Part shown: positions 59,193-64,000 of the stretch, in pieces
Position numbering within the stretch: the first letter of the stretch is position 1
How the letters are laid out: each line of letters opens with the position of its first letter
DNA from: UBA9659 sp965208605
Lineage (GTDB): Bacteria > Pseudomonadota > Gammaproteobacteria > Pseudomonadales > Azotimanducaceae
Assembly: GCA_965208605.1 (NCBI GenBank)
Contig: OZ242345.1
Span: 2,108,001 to 2,172,000 of the forward strand
DNA: 64,000 bases
Direction of reading: 5' to 3'
Position numbers and translations under genes: made by a program
Notes under the pieces: model-generated
The model's database searches: none
Told to the model about the DNA's origin: nothing
The model's input: only the letters and a program-made list of their open reading frames with translations

Positions 59193-61172
59193 TCAGCGGC
59201 TAGCACCCGCCGTCTTTAGGCCGCAGGTGTTGTCCAGCCAGTCAATCATGGCGGGATACATTTCCATGTAGTGCCGATAATAGATGGTGCCGAAAAAGTG
59301 ATTTGCACCTTCCAGTTCAAGGTACTTGTGCTCCTTGTCGTACTTCTCCAGCAGGGCGACGAATTTATGACTCTCGGCAACCGGCACCCGGGCATCGATA
59401 TCACCATGAATGACCAGTATGGGAATATCCACACTATCCACATGATCCAGCGGATTGATGCCATCCACTGTGGGGCGATAGGCTTTATCCAGGAAGTCAT
59501 TACCATCCCCTAGCCGCGCACGGAAGAAGGGCACATCGGCGACACCGGCACCGGCTATAGAGCACTTATAGGGATTGGGATCTCGGAAGGAACCCACAAA
59601 GGCCGCATAGCCACCGTAACTCCAGCCAAAAATTGCCGCCCGGTCGGGGTCGGCGAGACCACGTTCGGCAAGGTAGGTGATGGCGTCATCCAGATCGTCT
59701 TGCATCTCATAACCCCACCGGCCATAGCCCGCTTCCAGGTGTTTGCGCCCAAAGCCAGTGGAGATGCGATATTGAGGCTGGATGACGAGATAACCGTGAT
59801 AGGCGAGTAGCTGCGCCCAGTCGGTGTAGCCCCAATATTCCCGCACTACGGGACCACCATGGGGATGGATAACCACCGGGAAGGGCGGTTCGCCGTTGGG
59901 AATAGTGACGAAGGCGGGGATCTTCATACCATCTCTTGCTTCATAGGTGACCCATTCCACCCGCGCCAGCATCTCTGGTTTTAGGAAGGGGCTTGATTGA
60001 CCCAGTAGTTTCAGTTCATTGTTTTTTAGCAGATACCAGGACGGGGGCAACCGAGGCCCCTCCGCGCGGATGATAATCGTTTTATGGTCATGCGAGCGGG
60101 AGACAATCGTATTATCCGACTCTGGGAGTATGGTATTTATCGCGTCCTGGAGGGCTTTTGCTTCCGGGTCAATATAATAGGTGTCGCCCGCCTTGCCCGA
60201 GAATACATAGCCAACCATTTTCCGGTTCAGTTCTTTGTCTCGTATACGGCTGATGCCGAGGGCGTCATATTGAGGGTGCCGGAAGAGTAGTTCCCCAAAT
60301 GCGCGCTTTTCAAGGTCGTAGATATAGATGCCAGTGGTATTGGATTCATGATTGGAGAGGACATAAAACTCATTGCTGTTGGGATCATCATCCACAAGAC
60401 CGATAACACCAAATTCCTGGCTCGTCGAATCCAGGCTGGCTATGGTTCTACCAATTTCAATCCAGTCATTCTCGCCCTTGAGTCGTGCCAAATAGACTAT
60501 TGCTGACTCGGCAGCATCAAATCGGCCTGCCAGACGCGGGTCACCATCCGAATCAATGTAATAAATGGAGGTTCTATCGTTGTTGCGGACGATTCTTTTC
60601 GCCGACCCGGTGGTCACATTCACCTTGAATATATCCGAGATGAAATTACCGTCATCGTCATACTCAATAAGAATGTGTTCAGGGTCATTGGGCAAGCCAT
60701 CAAAGATGCTGGCGGTACCCAGATCATCCAGGAATTTTGTGATGTCTCGGCGTCGGTCGCCCCGTTTCCGGGGTATGCCGAGCCAGTTCTCCCCGGTCCT
60801 GTCCACAGCAACGAGTTTGAAGGTGAGTCCAGTCGAGGTGGCGACACTGCTGATATCCTGACGCAGCCCCAGTATCAGGCGATCATTATTGACCCAACTC
60901 GCTGAGCTGATATCCATCTTTTCTGAACCTAGGCTGGTGGGCTTCTTTGATAGATCACTGGCATCATAGATGAATACCAGCTGTTTGCCGTCCTTGGCAC
61001 GGCGCTGCACGGTAGCGATATGCTTGCCATCGGGGGATACACTGGCACCAGACATGGCGGGTTCCTGGGCAAAGGCTTCAATCCCGGTGAGGGGTGCTGA
61101 GGCATCCTCTTCTTCCGCCAGAGCGGTGGGTATCAAGAATAGGAAAAGGAAGAGAGTGGTGAGTAGTTTCAT
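59193..61172 (-). CDS. Prolyl oligopeptidase-family (S9) serine peptidase, exported
   Basis: 659 residues from the ATG at 61172; signal peptide 1-19 (LLTTLFLFLFLIPTALA). An N-terminal seven-bladed propeller (about 35-390) covers an alpha/beta hydrolase with the nucleophile in GWSYGGYAAF, the acid in HGDIDARVPV and the histidine in GANHFF. Such dipeptidyl/acylaminoacyl peptidases degrade peptides in the periplasm. It lies downstream of the TonB receptor on the same strand, separated by a terminator. Confidence 0.9.
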   Translation of the reverse strand: MKLLTTLFLFLFLIPTALAEEEDASAPLTGIEAFAQEPAMSGASVSPDGKHIATVQRRAKDGKQLVFIYDASDLSKKPTSLGSEKMDISSASWVNNDRLILGLRQDISSVATSTGLTFKLVAVDRTGENWLGIPRKRGDRRRDITKFLDDLGTASIFDGLPNDPEHILIEYDDDGNFISDIFKVNVTTGSAKRIVRNNDRTSIYYIDSDGDPRLAGRFDAAESAIVYLARLKGENDWIEIGRTIASLDSTSQEFGVIGLVDDDPNSNEFYVLSNHESNTTGIYIYDLEKRAFGELLFRHPQYDALGISRIRDKELNRKMVGYVFSGKAGDTYYIDPEAKALQDAINTILPESDNTIVSRSHDHKTIIIRAEGPRLPPSWYLLKNNELKLLGQSSPFLKPEMLARVEWVTYEARDGMKIPAFVTIPNGEPPFPVVIHPHGGPVVREYWGYTDWAQLLAYHGYLVIQPQYRISTGFGRKHLEAGYGRWGYEMQDDLDDAITYLAERGLADPDRAAIFGWSYGGYAAFVGSFRDPNPYKCSIAGAGVADVPFFRARLGDGNDFLDKAYRPTVDGINPLDHVDSVDIPILVIHGDIDARVPVAESHKFVALLEKYDKEHKYLELEGANHFFGTIYYRHYMEMYPAMIDWLDNTCGLKTAGASR

Positions 61173-61206
61173 ATCAGAAGACCTCCGGTTATCGCACATG
61201 CTATTA

Positions 61207-61244
61207 GCAAAAAAGACCTGAACCCCAGTGAGGATTCAGGTCTT
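61207..61244 (-). terminator. Rho-independent terminator of the TonB receptor gene
   Basis: On the minus strand a perfect 10-bp stem AAGACCTGAA/TTCAGGTCTT (61244-61213) with a 12-nt loop runs into TTTTTTGC. It lies 37 bp after the receptor stop and 35 bp before the peptidase start. Confidence 0.88.
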
Positions 61245-61280
61245 GTCCGTCATGTAATAAATAGTGTTGCCCATATTGCC

Positions 61281-64000
61281 TTAGAGAGAGCGGCGGGCGG
61301 ATAGGAAGACCCGCCGTCCTAGAATGTCGTAGCCGGCGCCTGCAGGGTAGTTGTTGCGTTGGGTTTCTGGTACATCGTCGTCCAGCAGAGGCGGTTCTTT
61401 ATCAAAGAGATTGTTCACGCCCAGGGTAAATGACCAGTCCTGCGGTTGCCAACTGAACGACATGCTGTGCGTCATGTAGTTAGGAGTCTTAAGGTAGGGA
61501 CGGCATTTTACTCTGTCCCCACTTCTTGGCCCGCGGTCATAGGTCAGACCGTAGCAAGGATCTGCCCATTCCTCATAGCCATTATCAGTGACATCCTCGT
61601 AGGCAATATATTCATCTTCGCTGGATACATAGTTGGTGTACCAGATAAACCGAAAGTCTCTGTAGGTCAGTATCAAGGAGATGTTGGCATCCCACTCAGG
61701 GGCGTAAGGCGTCCGGGCATCATCTTCAACGAAAGTTGGGAAGGTATACTTGTTTTCTATAAGCCTGGACGTTGTTATATCAAGGGCTACATTGAAGTTG
61801 CGGTCATTGCTCAGGATGAAATCCCGCTCGGCGTAGAGGTTATAGTCAATACCGTGGGAAGCCACTTCATTGATATTGATATAACTGCTGTCAACTTCCG
61901 ACAGAAAGCCATCAGCGTCTCGGATTATCTGATTGCATAAGTGCGCTTCACTTTCAACATAACAATTATAAACAACGCCGCCAGCACTCCGCCTAGTAAT
62001 ATTATCCACTACTGCGATTTCGTAGTAGGTCATGCCGAACCGCAGGGTCAACTCATCCCAGTAGGGCACATCCAACACGATCCCGTAGGTCTTGGATGTA
62101 GAGGTCTCAGGGTCAATATTAGCCTGTACATGGTCTCCGCCCTTGGTGAAAACCTCAACGGAATAGCTTGTCGCTCCGCCATCTACTAAGCCCAGCATGG
62201 TGGGGTCTATCCCGGCGGTCCGACAGTTGTCCAAAGTTACTGGAGTACGCTGATCCTCAGTCGCGTCATAGACCGCTGGGCCATCAGCGTCGGCCCCGGC
62301 TACTCGAGCATCCTGAGGTACTACGCAAGGATCATATATGGTGTTAAAGCCTGAGGTGCCGAGCAAAAACTGCTCCCGAGCATTGGGTGCCCGGAAGGAA
62401 GTGCCATAAGTAGCCCTGAGAGTGACTATGCTATTCGGTCGGTAAAAGAGCTTGGTACTGTAGGTAATATCACTACCGTAGCTACTCTCGTCGGTATAGC
62501 GGGCGGCAAGGTTGAACCTTAATTCATCGGCAAAGCGCACATCCTGTAGCAATTGGAGTTCGGTTTCAAAAAACAACTCCTGAAGGGTACGGCTGCCCTT
62601 TGCACCCCGGTCAGAAAAGAAGCCATAAAACAAGCCTTCTCTGGCGGCCTCATTGGGGTTGGAGTCAATTTCATCCCTGCGATATTCCAAGCCGATGACC
62701 AGGTCTACCGAGGTATTGTTCCAGGGGAGGTTAAACAGGTCGCCCTGGAAGATACCGCTGACCACCGTTTGTTTGACCTCGGTAGCATCAAAACCACGCA
62801 CGCCAAACAGATAGTCTCGCTCTGCCTGGGTAGCGAAGTCGCCACCCCCTGACTGGTAGATAGACTCAGCAAACATGTTGATGGGCACACAGGCATTGCC
62901 CCAGGGGTCTGTACCATCCGGGTTGCCGTCCATATCCGCATCTACGCCACAGACAACTTCCCCGGTGTCTGAATGTATGGCAGAAGTTTCCAGCGAGTGC
63001 AGAAGTTCTGCATCCAGAATACCTTCCAGCCGGTCCTTGCCTTCAGAGGTGGAATGGCTGACATAGAAGTCGTAGCCCCAGTTGCCAAAGCCGCTGTCGT
63101 TCTGCCAACTGAGGAGGTCACCCTTGATGCCCCCCGTTACCTGGAGTTGCTGGATTTTGATATCGTTGGTGGAGCGGTCACCCCTGATGATTACAATGGG
63201 TAATGCTTCTTGTGGCACGGGGTCGAGGGCTAGCCTGCCGGTTTCGTTGAGAAATGCCCGGCAGTTCTGCCCGTTTGCTCTGGCGGCCGCGCCGCAAGGA
63301 TTATATGGATTGGAATCGGGAACATCCGGGAATATTGAGGCACTAGCGAAGAAATAGTCCGTTTCTCTCCGGGAGTAGAGGGCTTCAAAATAGAGGGAGG
63401 TATTGCTTTCATTCTCCAGGTCATAATTGCCATAGGCATAGAGACTGATACGTTCGGTGGGCGAGAGGAAGTTGCTTGAGCGATCCACATCAGAACCGTT
63501 GAATTGATAGGGCTGAGCTTGAAAATCAATATCAGACAAGCCATCGCCATCCGGGTCAATGACACCGGTAACAGGATCAATGGTTGAGTTGAAGCCTGCC
63601 CAGGCAGTAGGCAATGTACTGTCAGACCAGCCTGGAATCCCGATATTGGTGAAGCCGGGCGTTGAATAGACACTACCGAAGAGTCCTCTACCACCGAGAA
63701 AGACGCGATTAATAAGGCGCAGGGTGCAGGGGCTTTCGGCGGTGCCAGGGTGGTTTGATAGATCATTGGAGAGCCGTCGGCCATCCTCGTCAGCATAGAG
63801 CCATCTTTCACATTGGCTTGTAAAGGAGCGGTCGCTTAATTTGAGTACCTTGCGCTTATAGTATTCTGCGCCAATGCCTATATTCCATCGGTCTCCACCG
63901 CCACCCCAAGCCAGCCCGAAGGTGCCTTGCCCACCACCAGACTCGGTCGGCTGGTTAATCTGGGCTTCAAAGTCAAAGCCCTCAAAGTCAGTACGCATGA
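61281..64000 (-). CDS. TonB-dependent receptor, N-terminal part outside the window
   Basis: More than 905 residues of outer-membrane barrel are visible; the frame continues through the window edge, so the signal peptide, TonB box and most of the plug are missing. Alternating beta-strands with large acidic, calcium-site-like loops (DPDGDGLSDIDFQ, DADMDGNPDGTDPWGN) and the late RPNSIVTLRATYGTSFRAPNAREQF and NLFDKEPP blocks are typical of large receptors of marine gammaproteobacteria. The protein ends SARRSL, not in the usual aromatic residue. Substrate unknown; the S9 peptidase downstream hints at peptides. Confidence 0.88.
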   Translation of the reverse strand, partial: MRTDFEGFDFEAQINQPTESGGGQGTFGLAWGGGGDRWNIGIGAEYYKRKVLKLSDRSFTSQCERWLYADEDGRRLSNDLSNHPGTAESPCTLRLINRVFLGGRGLFGSVYSTPGFTNIGIPGWSDSTLPTAWAGFNSTIDPVTGVIDPDGDGLSDIDFQAQPYQFNGSDVDRSSNFLSPTERISLYAYGNYDLENESNTSLYFEALYSRRETDYFFASASIFPDVPDSNPYNPCGAAARANGQNCRAFLNETGRLALDPVPQEALPIVIIRGDRSTNDIKIQQLQVTGGIKGDLLSWQNDSGFGNWGYDFYVSHSTSEGKDRLEGILDAELLHSLETSAIHSDTGEVVCGVDADMDGNPDGTDPWGNACVPINMFAESIYQSGGGDFATQAERDYLFGVRGFDATEVKQTVVSGIFQGDLFNLPWNNTSVDLVIGLEYRRDEIDSNPNEAAREGLFYGFFSDRGAKGSRTLQELFFETELQLLQDVRFADELRFNLAARYTDESSYGSDITYSTKLFYRPNSIVTLRATYGTSFRAPNAREQFLLGTSGFNTIYDPCVVPQDARVAGADADGPAVYDATEDQRTPVTLDNCRTAGIDPTMLGLVDGGATSYSVEVFTKGGDHVQANIDPETSTSKTYGIVLDVPYWDELTLRFGMTYYEIAVVDNITRRSAGGVVYNCYVESEAHLCNQIIRDADGFLSEVDSSYININEVASHGIDYNLYAERDFILSNDRNFNVALDITTSRLIENKYTFPTFVEDDARTPYAPEWDANISLILTYRDFRFIWYTNYVSSEDEYIAYEDVTDNGYEEWADPCYGLTYDRGPRSGDRVKCRPYLKTPNYMTHSMSFSWQPQDWSFTLGVNNLFDKEPPLLDDDVPETQRNNYPAGAGYDILGRRVFLSARRSL

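Overview
The window looks like chromosomal DNA of a medium-GC gammaproteobacterium. Pointers are the DUF2066/AI-2E block, sbcB, a tesA-ybbA-ybbP set, yheU, bolA, a gammaproteobacterial-type aceE/aceF pair and a class II-like PHA synthase next to an intracellular depolymerase. NhaD, a CYP153-type P450 with a PQQ alcohol dehydrogenase, and a large TonB-dependent receptor suggest a marine or saline, hydrocarbon-using life style (inference). No rRNA, tRNA, CRISPR array, transposase or prophage was recognised.

Layout. 1-3.9 kb: end of an unknown gene, a LacI-type regulator, and a restriction-modification pair (N4-cytosine-type methyltransferase with a frameshift in a C7 run, plus an HNH nuclease). 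3.9-9.2 kb: DUF3108 gene divergent from a co-directional run of DUF2066, CDP-alcohol phosphatidyltransferase, AI-2E exporter, a MurG-like transferase and AmpD. 9.4-12.1 kb: phaZ-phaC. 12.2-16.2 kb: aceE-aceF. 16.2-23.4 kb: cobalamin adenosyltransferase, AmpG-like permease, Atl, groES-groEL, PuuD-like membrane protein, coiled-coil protein, acyltransferase. 23.9-29.1 kb: pentapeptide-repeat protein, sbcB and a two-gene ABC importer whose binding protein and permease are fused.

29.1-33.4 kb is the most unusual part: an AT-rich operon of two DNA methyltransferases, a putative restriction enzyme and a 36-codon coupled leader gene. It lies between two nearly identical copies (about 526 bp) of the 3' third of the ABC permease gene, with a second, inner pair of direct repeats of about 56 bp and truncated gene pieces at both edges. 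It has the form of a restriction-modification insertion with a long target duplication.

34.1-45.3 kb: PLP enzyme, purC, msrA, nhaD, moaB-moeA, a small membrane protein, a glycosyltransferase/methyltransferase/toroid cassette and bolA. 45.4-49.7 kb: arylesterase, ybbA-ybbP, yheU. 50-54.8 kb: membrane protein, AAA ATPase preceded by a gene remnant, ilvD, two small membrane genes. 55.3-64 kb, all minus strand: P450, PQQ dehydrogenase, S9 peptidase and a TonB receptor cut by the window edge.

Two genome-wide habits stand out. Spacers carry many copies of a palindromic element with a variable inner stem whose two arms change together. Gene ends, starts and protein linkers carry short tandem arrays with 9-24 bp units (mostly 12-15 bp), whose units inside genes are multiples of three.
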